A DNA stretch of 64,000 nt, taken from positions 74,328 through 138,327 of the forward strand of contig JALOBU010000006.1 in NCBI GenBank assembly GCA_023228145.1, in the 5' to 3' direction. The stretch's first letter is position 1. Each line of letters opens with the position of its first letter. Shown here one piece after another: positions 50,763 through 58,266 of this stretch. This DNA comes from Bacteroidales bacterium. GTDB lineage: Bacteria; Bacteroidota; Bacteroidia; Bacteroidales; CAIWKO01. The notes under the pieces are model-generated. The model worked only from the letters and a program-made list of their open reading frames with translations. It had not been told where the DNA came from and searched no databases. The position numbers and the translations under genes were made by a program.

Positions 50763-51539
50763 TTAAAAAACATAAAACTTTTTTATAAAATATATGTTAC
50801 GGACAGAGTAGCCTGTCCCGGTGTCGTTACGTTTTAATTCCTGCACTATTCCGCGTATGATATTCTCTCCGTTCTTGTATTTATCCGTGGAATAATTTGC
50901 AATATAATTTGAACTTTTAATGGTGTCACATTTTTTATTTTCAGGTAATTTGAAGTTTTCGTCAAAAGGCCCGACAATAAGTATCATGTATTGTTTGAAA
51001 TAAGATGCTTCAAGGCTTATTTTAAGCTGATATTTTTCCCCTTTATTTATGGTGTCTTTTATGGGTTTTAAGCTGATATAACTGCTGCTATATTTGTCGG
51101 GTTCTCCGTTATGGTCATATTGTATCCATTGGTTCATATAGCTTTTTCCATCGATGATAATATATTCTCTTTTTCCTGTGAGCACGCTGTTTTTATCGAA
51201 TACATAAAACCAACCGGTTTTCTCCCCATCAATATATTGCCCTACATTATTCAGCAAACCGTTATTGTGAAATACAAGACCAGTGCCTGTATTTTTTTCA
51301 TTCTTTATAAATGTCAAATTATCAGGGTTCTGATTATTGTGAAAATTTAAAAATAATCCATCGGGTTTGTCTTCGGAATATTGCTGAATGTAATTAATGC
51401 TTCCGTTTTCCTTGTATTTTATGCGTATTTCTTTTGATTGCTCATTTGGCTTTATCACGTATTCGCCTTTATTGTTTGGTTTCTGAGTACATGCAACAAA
51501 TATTATTGATAATAAAAATATTGAAAATTTAAATTTCAT
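50763..51539 (-). CDS. MORN-type repeat lipoprotein
   Basis: A 258-residue lipoprotein with leader KFKFSIFLLSIIFVAC (lipobox FVAC). Mature part: repeated MORN-like strands such as GSINYIQQYSEDKPDGLFLNF, NTGTGLVFHNNGLLN, VGQYIDGEKTGWFYVF and EPDKYSSSYISL, the pattern of the YwqK-type proteins of Bacteroidota. MORN repeats form an elongated beta-sheet and mediate binding; no enzyme motif. The gene follows the Fe-S membrane gene on the same strand upstream (its stop is 24 bases from that gene's start). ATG at 51539 begins the lipoprotein leader. Confidence 0.78.
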   Translation of the reverse strand: MKFKFSIFLLSIIFVACTQKPNNKGEYVIKPNEQSKEIRIKYKENGSINYIQQYSEDKPDGLFLNFHNNQNPDNLTFIKNEKNTGTGLVFHNNGLLNNVGQYIDGEKTGWFYVFDKNSVLTGKREYIIIDGKSYMNQWIQYDHNGEPDKYSSSYISLKPIKDTINKGEKYQLKISLEASYFKQYMILIVGPFDENFKLPENKKCDTIKSSNYIANYSTDKYKNGENIIRGIVQELKRNDTGTGYSVRNIYFIKKFYVF

Positions 51540-51653
51540 AAGTGTCGAATTTGAATAAATAAATTTTTTTATAAAAGTAATAAATATCACAAAGTTTATA
51601 AATTCCTCACAAAATAACCATGATTATAATAACGAAAATTATTTTTTGTATTA

Positions 51654-51684
51654 TTTGGGGGATATGTTTTTTATAATAATTTTG
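51654..51684 (+). promoter_or_regulatory. Bacteroidota -33/-7 promoter for icd
   Basis: TTTG (51654-51657), exactly 19 bases, then TAATTTTG (51677-51684): full TTTG-N19-TAnnTTTG match. The icd ATG is 40 bases downstream. Confidence 0.78.
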
Positions 51685-51724
51685 TTAAAAAATTTGAACA
51701 TAAACACACATAAAACAAATATTT

Positions 51725-52921
51725 ATGGCAAAAAGAACTATTGTAGCAATGCCGGGCGATGGCATTGGAAATGTTGTACTTGAAGAGTGCATCCGTGTAT
51801 TAAACGCAGCAGGTTTTGAGGCAAACTATGTTAAAGGCGATATCGGCTGGGAATTCTGGTGTAAGGAAGGGAATCCTTTACCCGACAGAACACTTAAACT
51901 TATTGAAGAACATAAAATAGGTTTATTCGGTGCAATTACATCAAAACCAAAAGATAAGGCTATGGCAGAATTGTCTCTGGAACTGAAAGACAAAGGGTAT
52001 GTGTATTACAGCCCGATAGTTACCATGCGACAGAAATTCGGCTTGGATATTTGCATGCGCCCTTGCCAGACACTGGTGGGTAACCCCTTGAATTATGTAC
52101 GCCGAACCGCAGATGGCGGTGTTGAGGAACCGGTGGTGGATTGTATGATATTCCGCCAGAACACGGAAGGCCTTTATGGAGGCGTTGAGTGGACAAATCC
52201 TCCTGACAATGTGTATAATGCACTGATGTCACACCCTCGTTTTAAGCCAAACTTTGAATGGTGCCCGAGAGAAGAACTGGCTGTCTCAACACGTATTACA
52301 ACAAAAAAATTCTGTACCAGAATCATTAAAGCTGCTTTTGAGTATGCAAAAAAGAGAGGTTTTGACAAGATAACCCTTTGTGAAAAACCGAATGTGATAC
52401 GCGAAACATCGGGCATGATGCTGAAGATAGCCCAGGATATGAGCAAGAATGAATATCCCGGAATCCGTGTTGAAGATGTGAATATTGATGCCATGATGAT
52501 GTGGATGACCAAAAACCCCGAAAATTATCATGTAATTGTTTCCGAAAATATGTTTGGAGATATTGTTTCCGACGCATTTGCCGGGCTGATTGGCGGTTTG
52601 GGTTTCGCTACTTCTGCTCAGTTCAACCCCGATAGCGGCGTTGCCGTTTTTGAACCCACTCATGGCTCTGCTCCTAAATATGCTGATTTCAATCCTTCAA
52701 TTGTGAACCCTGTAGCTATGGTACTTTCTGCGGTTATGATGCTTGAGCATTTGAATGAAAATGAAATCGCAAACCGTATCCGCAAAGCTACTGAAGATGT
52801 TGTTGCAGAAGGTAAAGTTCGTGCTTACGACATGCTGAAGATGAAAGGCACCCAGAATGTAGTCAATCAGGGCGCTGCTTCTACAAAGCAAATGGCAGAC
52901 GCAATTATTGCAAAACTTTAA
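51725..52921 (+). CDS. icd: isocitrate dehydrogenase (isocitrate/isopropylmalate family)
   Basis: Oxidative decarboxylation of isocitrate to 2-oxoglutarate. 398 residues. Seen: MPGDGIGNVVLEECIR, SPIVTMRQKFGLDICMRP (substrate-binding Ser and Args, with Ile where E. coli Icd has the Asn of SxN), DCMIFRQNTEGLYGGVEW, metal-ligand region MFGDIVSDAFAGLIGGLGFATS, and THGSAPKYADFNPSIVNP, where the Lys-Tyr pair in APKYA suggests NADP preference. Because the family is broad, isopropylmalate or homoisocitrate is an alternative, but the neighbouring aconitase gene favours isocitrate. Strong promoter upstream and terminator at 52942-52971. Confidence 0.85.
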   Translation: MAKRTIVAMPGDGIGNVVLEECIRVLNAAGFEANYVKGDIGWEFWCKEGNPLPDRTLKLIEEHKIGLFGAITSKPKDKAMAELSLELKDKGYVYYSPIVTMRQKFGLDICMRPCQTLVGNPLNYVRRTADGGVEEPVVDCMIFRQNTEGLYGGVEWTNPPDNVYNALMSHPRFKPNFEWCPREELAVSTRITTKKFCTRIIKAAFEYAKKRGFDKITLCEKPNVIRETSGMMLKIAQDMSKNEYPGIRVEDVNIDAMMMWMTKNPENYHVIVSENMFGDIVSDAFAGLIGGLGFATSAQFNPDSGVAVFEPTHGSAPKYADFNPSIVNPVAMVLSAVMMLEHLNENEIANRIRKATEDVVAEGKVRAYDMLKMKGTQNVVNQGAASTKQMADAIIAKL

Positions 52922-52941
52922 TCATTCCTTTTAAAACAAAC

Positions 52942-52971
52942 AAAGGCTGTTCGTGATGGAGCAGCCTTTTT
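52942..52971 (+). terminator. intrinsic terminator after icd
   Basis: An 11-pair stem (AAAGGCTGTTC / GAGCAGCCTTT with one G-U pair), 6-base loop and a T-run. It lies 20 bases past the icd stop, so the HD-like gene downstream needs its own promoter or read-through. Confidence 0.82.
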
Positions 52972-53005
52972 ATTAAAAAAGTTGTAATAACCAAAAACTA
53001 AAGTT

Positions 53006-53566
53006 ATGATAAAACCTGAATTTATTGAAAAAGCAAAACAACTTTGGCCGGAGTTGGAATGGATTCAAAATGCCGACCTCCGTGAAAAAACTACTAACAC
53101 TTGGGCTTTGGCATTGCAAAAAAGCGTTCTGACTCCTGAAGATTTGAAAACAATCCCGTTTACATTACTTGCAGGGCCATATTTAAAAGTATCTTTTATG
53201 GATCATAAAAGAGCCGTTGTGCATATTACAAAAGATTGCGGGGAGCAGATGAATAAATTTTTTAAAACGGATTTGCCCGTTAACATGGACGTGCTGATTG
53301 CCGGTGCGATTTTAGCTGACGTGGGTAAGCTTCTGGAATATGAGATGAAAGATGGAAAATCTGTTCAGGGAAAATACGGAAAATACCTTCGTCATCCTTT
53401 TAGCGGAGTATCATTAGCAGAGCAGTGCGGCGTTCCGGCCGATGTTTGTCACATTATTGCTACTCACGCCGGCGAAGGCGATATGGTGAAAAGAACCACC
53501 GAGGCCTTTGTAGTGCACCATGCCGATTTTATGACTTTTGAGCCGTTTAAGGATAGGTTGAAGTGA
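53006..53566 (+). CDS. HD-superfamily-like protein with degenerate HD motif
   Basis: A 186-residue protein with the helical pattern of HD phosphohydrolases. Seen: MDHKRAVVHITKDCGEQMNK, ILADVGKLLEYEMKDG where the usual HD pair reads AD, LRHPFSGVSLAEQCGV, IIATHAGEGD and FVVHHADFMTFEP. Loss of the metal-binding His of the HD pair suggests altered or lost catalysis, though other ligands remain. It lies between icd and the four-helix-bundle unit on the same strand; a link to the TCA enzymes is only positional. No signal peptide or membrane segment. Confidence 0.78.
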   Translation: MIKPEFIEKAKQLWPELEWIQNADLREKTTNTWALALQKSVLTPEDLKTIPFTLLAGPYLKVSFMDHKRAVVHITKDCGEQMNKFFKTDLPVNMDVLIAGAILADVGKLLEYEMKDGKSVQGKYGKYLRHPFSGVSLAEQCGVPADVCHIIATHAGEGDMVKRTTEAFVVHHADFMTFEPFKDRLK

Positions 53567-53596
53567 TTGTTTAGCTTCTTATTTTTATGTGTAGTT

Positions 53597-54086
53597 AAAT
53601 AGTCAAATAGTTACTGGTCAAATAGTCAAATAGTCAAATAGTTTAAGCCAATTGCTTATGAGTAGTATAGAAGATTTGGAGGTTTGGAAGCGTACGAGAG
53701 AGCTAAGAAAGAAGATTTCTATTCTAACAAAATCATTCCCAATAGAAGAGAAGTACAAATTAACTGACCAGTTATTGAGAGCATCAAGGTCTTGCACAGC
53801 AAATTTAGCAGAAGGTTATGGTAGATTTCATTTTCAGGAAAGCATTCAATATTGCAGGCAGGCACGAGGTTCTCTGTACGAAACCATTGACCATATTACA
53901 TGTGCCTTTGATGAAGCATACATTGATAAAGAAATATTGAAAGATTTAAAAAATGAAATTTATAATTGCATCAAAATACTTAATGGTTATATTCAATATC
54001 TCAAAAATAAAAAGGAAAACTACTAAAATGCTAAATTGTCAAATACTAAAATTACCCCTATTTGACCAGTAACTATTTGACTATTT
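53597..54086 (+). mobile_element. candidate cassette: four-helix-bundle gene bounded by perfect 29-bp inverted repeats
   Basis: Positions 53597-53625 and 54058-54086 are exact reverse complements (29 of 29 bases), 432 bases apart, and the only gene between them is the S23-type four-helix-bundle gene. The arms are built from 8-base units (TCAAATAG), with further direct copies inside the left arm to 53645. The unit lies between the HD-like gene and the aconitase gene, all on one strand. Mobility is inferred; no target duplication was identified. Confidence 0.55.
53658..54026 (+). CDS. four-helix-bundle protein (S23 / rRNA intervening-sequence protein family)
   Basis: A 122-residue all-helical protein of the family first noticed in intervening sequences of 23S rRNA genes. 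Seen: EDLEVWKRTRELRKKI at the N-terminus, LTDQLLRASRSCTANLAEGYGR with the hallmark ANLAEGYGR, SIQYCRQARGSLYETIDHI, and a final Tyr-rich helix (ILNGYIQYLKNKK). Related bundles (Avd) assist diversity-generating retroelements, but no reverse transcriptase is nearby. ATG at 53658 is preferred over a TTG two codons earlier. The gene is enclosed by a perfect 29-base inverted repeat. Cellular function is not established. Confidence 0.9.
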   Translation: MSSIEDLEVWKRTRELRKKISILTKSFPIEEKYKLTDQLLRASRSCTANLAEGYGRFHFQESIQYCRQARGSLYETIDHITCAFDEAYIDKEILKDLKNEIYNCIKILNGYIQYLKNKKENY

Positions 54087-54124
54087 GACCAATAAATAAA
54101 AAATAATAATTAATATTAAACAAA

Positions 54125-55930
54125 ATGACAATAATAGAAAAAATCCTCGCAAAACATTCCAATCAGAAATCAGTGAAACCTGATGACATCATTGATGTGT
54201 TTATTGACACCCGCGCAGCACGAGATTTCGGTGGCGCTAACGTGGTAAAAAATCTTCTCGATAATGGACTTTTCGTTGCCGATGCATCCAAAACAGTGTT
54301 TACATTTGATTGTAACCCCGGCGGTTCCGACCAGAAATACGCTGCCAATCAGCACTATTGCAGGCAATATGCCCGCGAAAATAATATCAAAGTGTATGAT
54401 GTGGATTCCGGTATTGGCACGCACTTGGCTATTGATAGCGGCCTGGTGTGGCCGGGAAGCACTTTTGTTTCGACAGATTCTCATGCCAATATTATGGGAG
54501 CCTTGGGTTCTTTTGGCCAGGGCATGGGCGACCAAGACATTGCTGCAGCCTGGGCAAAGGGTTATGTGTGGTTTAAAGTGCCAAAATCTGTAAAAATTAA
54601 TTTGTTGGGCGAAAAACCCTCAGGAGTCAGTGCAAAAGATATCGTGCTCAATCTTCTGAGCATTTTTGGGGCTAATAAGTTATTGGGTTGTTCTGTTGAA
54701 ATATTCGGAGAAGCGGCAGACAAACTAAGCTTGGATGAGCGCATCACTATTTCATCTATGGCTACAGAGATGGGCGCTATCATAATTTTCTTTACACCGA
54801 ATAAAGAAATTATTGAATATTTTGAAAAAATAAAAGGGCAAAAGATAGAGCCTGTATTTGCTTCTGACGATGCTGTTTATGAACAAACTTTTGATATTGA
54901 TATCACGAAGTTTATGCCTATGGTTGCCAAACCCGGCCACCCACATGATGATACCAGCGTGGAATCAGTAAAAGGAACAAAAATAGACTCTGCTTTTATC
55001 GGGAGCTGCACCAACGGGCGTATTGAAGATTTGCGTGTTGTTGCAAGTATATTAAAAGGTAGAAAAGTTGCTCCGGGTGTTGTCCTGAAAATAGTTCCTT
55101 CAACCGATGCCATTTGGAAACAGGCCATGGACGAAGGTTTGATAAAGACATTCAAAGAGGCGGGGGCGCTTGTTTCCAATGCCGGATGTGCAGGATGTGC
55201 TGCCGGGCAGGTAGGCCAGAACGGCCCGCAGGAAGTAACTATCAGCACCGGAAACAGAAATTTTGAAGGCAAACAGGGGAAAGGATTTGTATATCTTGCT
55301 TCACCGGCGGTAGTGGCTGCTTCGGCTGTTGCCGGTTTTATTACAATTCCCGGGCAGTTACCGGAAAAGCCTGCTGTGTTCGAAAAACTGGGTATTCTGC
55401 AACCAAAAGAAAAACTAACAAAAGATGGAAAAGCAGAAAAACCAAGTATTGTAGAAGGCAGAGTATGGATAATTAAAAAAGACGATATTGATACCGATAT
55501 GATTTATCATAATCGTTATTTAACTATTACCGACATTAAAGAGATGGGGCAATATACTTTTGATAATTTGAAAGGGTATGAAGATTTTGCAAAGAAAGCT
55601 CATGCAGCAGATATTGTAATTACCTCTAAAAATTTTGGTGCAGGAAGTTCACGGCAGCAAGCGGTTGACTGCTTTATTTCACTTGGTGTTTCCTGTATTC
55701 TTGCCGAATCTTTTGGTGCGATATATGAACGCAATGCCATCAATGCAGCCTTTCCTATTTTAACTTATAATCCGGAACTTATTCAACAAATTGACTTGAA
55801 AGATGGAGATACTGCACGCATAGATTTTTTGAGCGGCGAAATAACAAACCTTGCAAACAACAAAAAAGGGCAAATAAACAAATTTTATGATGCCCAGTAT
55901 CAGATTTACAAAAACGGTGGGCTATTGTAG
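54125..55930 (+). CDS. one-chain aconitase (LeuC-LeuD-type fused aconitase/isopropylmalate dehydratase family)
   Basis: [4Fe-4S] hydro-lyase, 601 residues. Seen: TFDCNPGGSDQKYAANQHY, VSTDSHANIMGALGSFGQGMGD (split: STDSHANIMGALG), the cluster cysteines in FIGSCTNGRIEDLRV and SNAGCAGCAAGQVG, then, after a linker, a swivel (LeuD-like) domain with DDIDTDMIYHNRYLT and NFGAGSSRQQAVDCF. The large and small parts fused in one chain resemble the Aquifex-type putative aconitase. With icd 1.2 kb upstream on the same strand, citrate-to-isocitrate conversion is the likely role; homoaconitase or isopropylmalate isomerase is possible. Confidence 0.85.
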   Translation: MTIIEKILAKHSNQKSVKPDDIIDVFIDTRAARDFGGANVVKNLLDNGLFVADASKTVFTFDCNPGGSDQKYAANQHYCRQYARENNIKVYDVDSGIGTHLAIDSGLVWPGSTFVSTDSHANIMGALGSFGQGMGDQDIAAAWAKGYVWFKVPKSVKINLLGEKPSGVSAKDIVLNLLSIFGANKLLGCSVEIFGEAADKLSLDERITISSMATEMGAIIIFFTPNKEIIEYFEKIKGQKIEPVFASDDAVYEQTFDIDITKFMPMVAKPGHPHDDTSVESVKGTKIDSAFIGSCTNGRIEDLRVVASILKGRKVAPGVVLKIVPSTDAIWKQAMDEGLIKTFKEAGALVSNAGCAGCAAGQVGQNGPQEVTISTGNRNFEGKQGKGFVYLASPAVVAASAVAGFITIPGQLPEKPAVFEKLGILQPKEKLTKDGKAEKPSIVEGRVWIIKKDDIDTDMIYHNRYLTITDIKEMGQYTFDNLKGYEDFAKKAHAADIVITSKNFGAGSSRQQAVDCFISLGVSCILAESFGAIYERNAINAAFPILTYNPELIQQIDLKDGDTARIDFLSGEITNLANNKKGQINKFYDAQYQIYKNGGLL

Positions 55931-55942
55931 AATTTTTGCAAG

Positions 55943-57082
55943 ATGTTCGATTTATCAGCCTTACCGAACGAACTGAAAAAAAATCTCATAACCTTTTTTA
56001 AAGGTGATTATAAGACACCAGTTGTTGTAAGTAGTAAAAATCAGATTAAAAAAAACTTCGGGTTTTTTCTGAAACATTTTGGATTTGAAGCACATCATGT
56101 TTTTTTTCCAGTAAAAGTTAATCACCATCCCGATGTTTTGAACTCTTTGAATGAGCTGAATTCCTCATTTGAAATCGCCTCGCTTGGAGAATTGGAAATA
56201 TTAAAAAAAATAAAAATTAATCCTGAAAAAATTATTTTCAGCAACCCTGTAAAAATAAAGGAGCAAATTGCAGAAGCAGTAAAATATGGTATAAAAACAT
56301 TTGCTTATGACTGTGAAAGTGAGTTAAAAAAAATTGCTGAATATGCTCCGGGTTCAAACGTGTATTTGAGGTTATCAGTGTCAAACACAGGGGCTGAATG
56401 GGCGTTGAGCAATAAATTTGGTGTATTGAAAAAAAACGCTGCCGAGTTAATATCTTTAACTAAGAAGTACGGGCTTAATGCTTGTGGTATAGCATTTCAT
56501 GTGGGTTGGAATAATACCAGGCCCGATACTTTTCTGAAAGCCTTAATTGATGTGGATAAAGTATTGCAGGAAATAATTTCAACGGATATTAAAATTGGAT
56601 TTATTAATATTGGAGGAGGTTTCCCTGCCCATGGACTTAAGCAATATGAGTTTTTAGAAGCAATTTCTTCTAAAATTGCTCCGGTTATCGAAAAGATGAA
56701 GAGTAAGTATGCCGTTACAATATATGCCGAACCGGGCTCTTTTATTATTGCTAATTGCGCCGTGATGGTTTGTTTAGTTATTGATGTTATAAAAAGAGGA
56801 ACACGAAACTGGATTTTTGTTGACAGCGGAATATTTCAGGGGTTTCAATGGATTATGGGTGGTTTGAAATACAGGGTAATTTATCCTTACAAACAAGAAA
56901 AAAAAACCAAACTGCAATCATACACAATTACCGGCCCCAGCTGCGACAGCCACGATATTTTTACAGAAGAACTGTTGCTTCCTGATACAATAAAATCCGG
57001 TGACTTATTACTGATTTATCCTGCCGAGCATATATTAATTCTGCAAAAGAATATAATGGGTTTGGATATCCTGAGATGTTAG
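55943..57082 (+). CDS. fold-III PLP decarboxylase (ornithine/diaminopimelate-decarboxylase-like)
   Basis: A 379-residue alanine-racemase-fold amino-acid decarboxylase. Seen: FFPVKVNHHPDVLNSLNEL with the PLP-binding Lys in PVKVN, FEIASLGELEIL, YLRLSVSNTGAEWALSNKFG, GIAFHVGWNNTRP (FHVG motif), INIGGGFPAHGL (PLP-phosphate loop), YAEPGSFIIA, and ITGPSCDSHDIF with the substrate-side Cys-Asp. That last motif and the length point to ornithine decarboxylase-like enzymes, giving putrescine for polyamines; DAP or arginine decarboxylase is less likely. It starts 12 bases after the aconitase gene, so it may be cotranscribed. Confidence 0.85.
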   Translation: MFDLSALPNELKKNLITFFKGDYKTPVVVSSKNQIKKNFGFFLKHFGFEAHHVFFPVKVNHHPDVLNSLNELNSSFEIASLGELEILKKIKINPEKIIFSNPVKIKEQIAEAVKYGIKTFAYDCESELKKIAEYAPGSNVYLRLSVSNTGAEWALSNKFGVLKKNAAELISLTKKYGLNACGIAFHVGWNNTRPDTFLKALIDVDKVLQEIISTDIKIGFINIGGGFPAHGLKQYEFLEAISSKIAPVIEKMKSKYAVTIYAEPGSFIIANCAVMVCLVIDVIKRGTRNWIFVDSGIFQGFQWIMGGLKYRVIYPYKQEKKTKLQSYTITGPSCDSHDIFTEELLLPDTIKSGDLLLIYPAEHILILQKNIMGLDILRC

Positions 57083-57250
57083 TATTCTAAATCGTTTTAT
57101 TTTTTTGTTTTTGTTAACTACTATTACTGAAAACAAAAATATCATGGATTTTAGTTCAGATTAATTCATAAAACATAAATTTTTCTAAAAGATTTATTAA
57201 TTTTACATAACACTTAAAATTTTAATTTCGTTTACAAAACGATATTATTT

Positions 57251-58264
57251 GTGAAAAATGTGTTTTCCATATTGTTCCCTATAATGATTTGCATATCTGC
57301 ATTAGGTCAGGACATTCACTTTTCACAATATTATGCGGCTCCTTTAGAACTTAATCCGGCAAATACCGGGTTGATAAGAGGCGCTTTCAGAATAGGTGTT
57401 AATTCTAAAAATCAATGGAGTTCAGTTACAAAGCCTTATCAAACTATAGCGGCTTATTTTGACATGCCGGTTATCAAAAGAAAGTATCGTAAAGATGCAC
57501 TGGGAGCAGGATTACTTGTGAATGCAGACATAGCCGGAGATTCAAAATTCTCCACTATAAATGCAGGATTATCAATTTCTTACATAAAATCCATTTCATA
57601 TTTAAACAATAACTTTTTGTCCATAGGCATTATGCCTATGTTTGTGCAAAGAAGCATTGATTTTTCAGAGTTGAATTTTGATAATCAATTCAATGGGAAT
57701 TATTTCGACCCGAATATTAACCCAAATGAGCCGACAGGGAAAAAGAGTTTTATTTATTTTGACATGTCGGCAGGCATACACTGGCATTATATTCCCAACG
57801 ATAAAACTGCATACAGCGCAGGGTTTTCTGTGGCTCATCCCACACGGCCTAAAATGACGTTTTTAAATAATAATGAGATACGGCTTGATATAAAATACAT
57901 TACTTATGGGGATGCTCAGGTAACTATTGCTCCCGATATCGATTTGCTGCCTTCGCTGATGCTGGTTTCACAAGGTCCTTTTTTTGAGTTAGTTTCCGGA
58001 GTTATGCTGAAATATTCCCGGGGCGAATATTATATTGAGAGAAAATCATTGAATTTTGGGCTCTATGCACGCTATGCTGATGCTATCATTGTGGTTGCCG
58101 GCTTTGAACTGAAAAACATAAACTTTGGTGTAAGCTATGACCTTAACTTATCAAAACTTAGAGTTGCTAGCAAGGTTAGGGGAGGACTCGAGTTTTCAAT
58201 AAGTTATATTTTTGATAAAAACAAGTATAAAAGAAACAAGCAGATACCTTGTCCTATTTTTTAA
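57251..58264 (+). CDS. PorP/SprF-family outer-membrane protein
   Basis: A 337-residue beta-barrel protein of the PorP/SprF family, linked to the T9SS and to surface attachment of proteins with type B CTDs. Seen: signal peptide (VFSILFPIMICISALGQ), DIHFSQYYAAPLELNPANTGL, the signature opening of the family, then FRIGVNSKNQW and GLSISYIKSISY strands. The start codon is GTG at 57251; no in-frame ATG precedes the signal peptide. The OmpA-family gene follows by 2 bases, a typical PorP/OmpA pair. Confidence 0.9.
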   Translation: MKNVFSILFPIMICISALGQDIHFSQYYAAPLELNPANTGLIRGAFRIGVNSKNQWSSVTKPYQTIAAYFDMPVIKRKYRKDALGAGLLVNADIAGDSKFSTINAGLSISYIKSISYLNNNFLSIGIMPMFVQRSIDFSELNFDNQFNGNYFDPNINPNEPTGKKSFIYFDMSAGIHWHYIPNDKTAYSAGFSVAHPTRPKMTFLNNNEIRLDIKYITYGDAQVTIAPDIDLLPSLMLVSQGPFFELVSGVMLKYSRGEYYIERKSLNFGLYARYADAIIVVAGFELKNINFGVSYDLNLSKLRVASKVRGGLEFSISYIFDKNKYKRNKQIPCPIF

Positions 58265-58266
58265 AC

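Noticed and set aside
53658..54026. Four-helix-bundle gene as the Avd accessory of a diversity-generating retroelement
   Set aside because: No reverse transcriptase, template repeat or variable-repeat gene is present nearby, and the protein carries the S23-type ANLAEGYGR signature.
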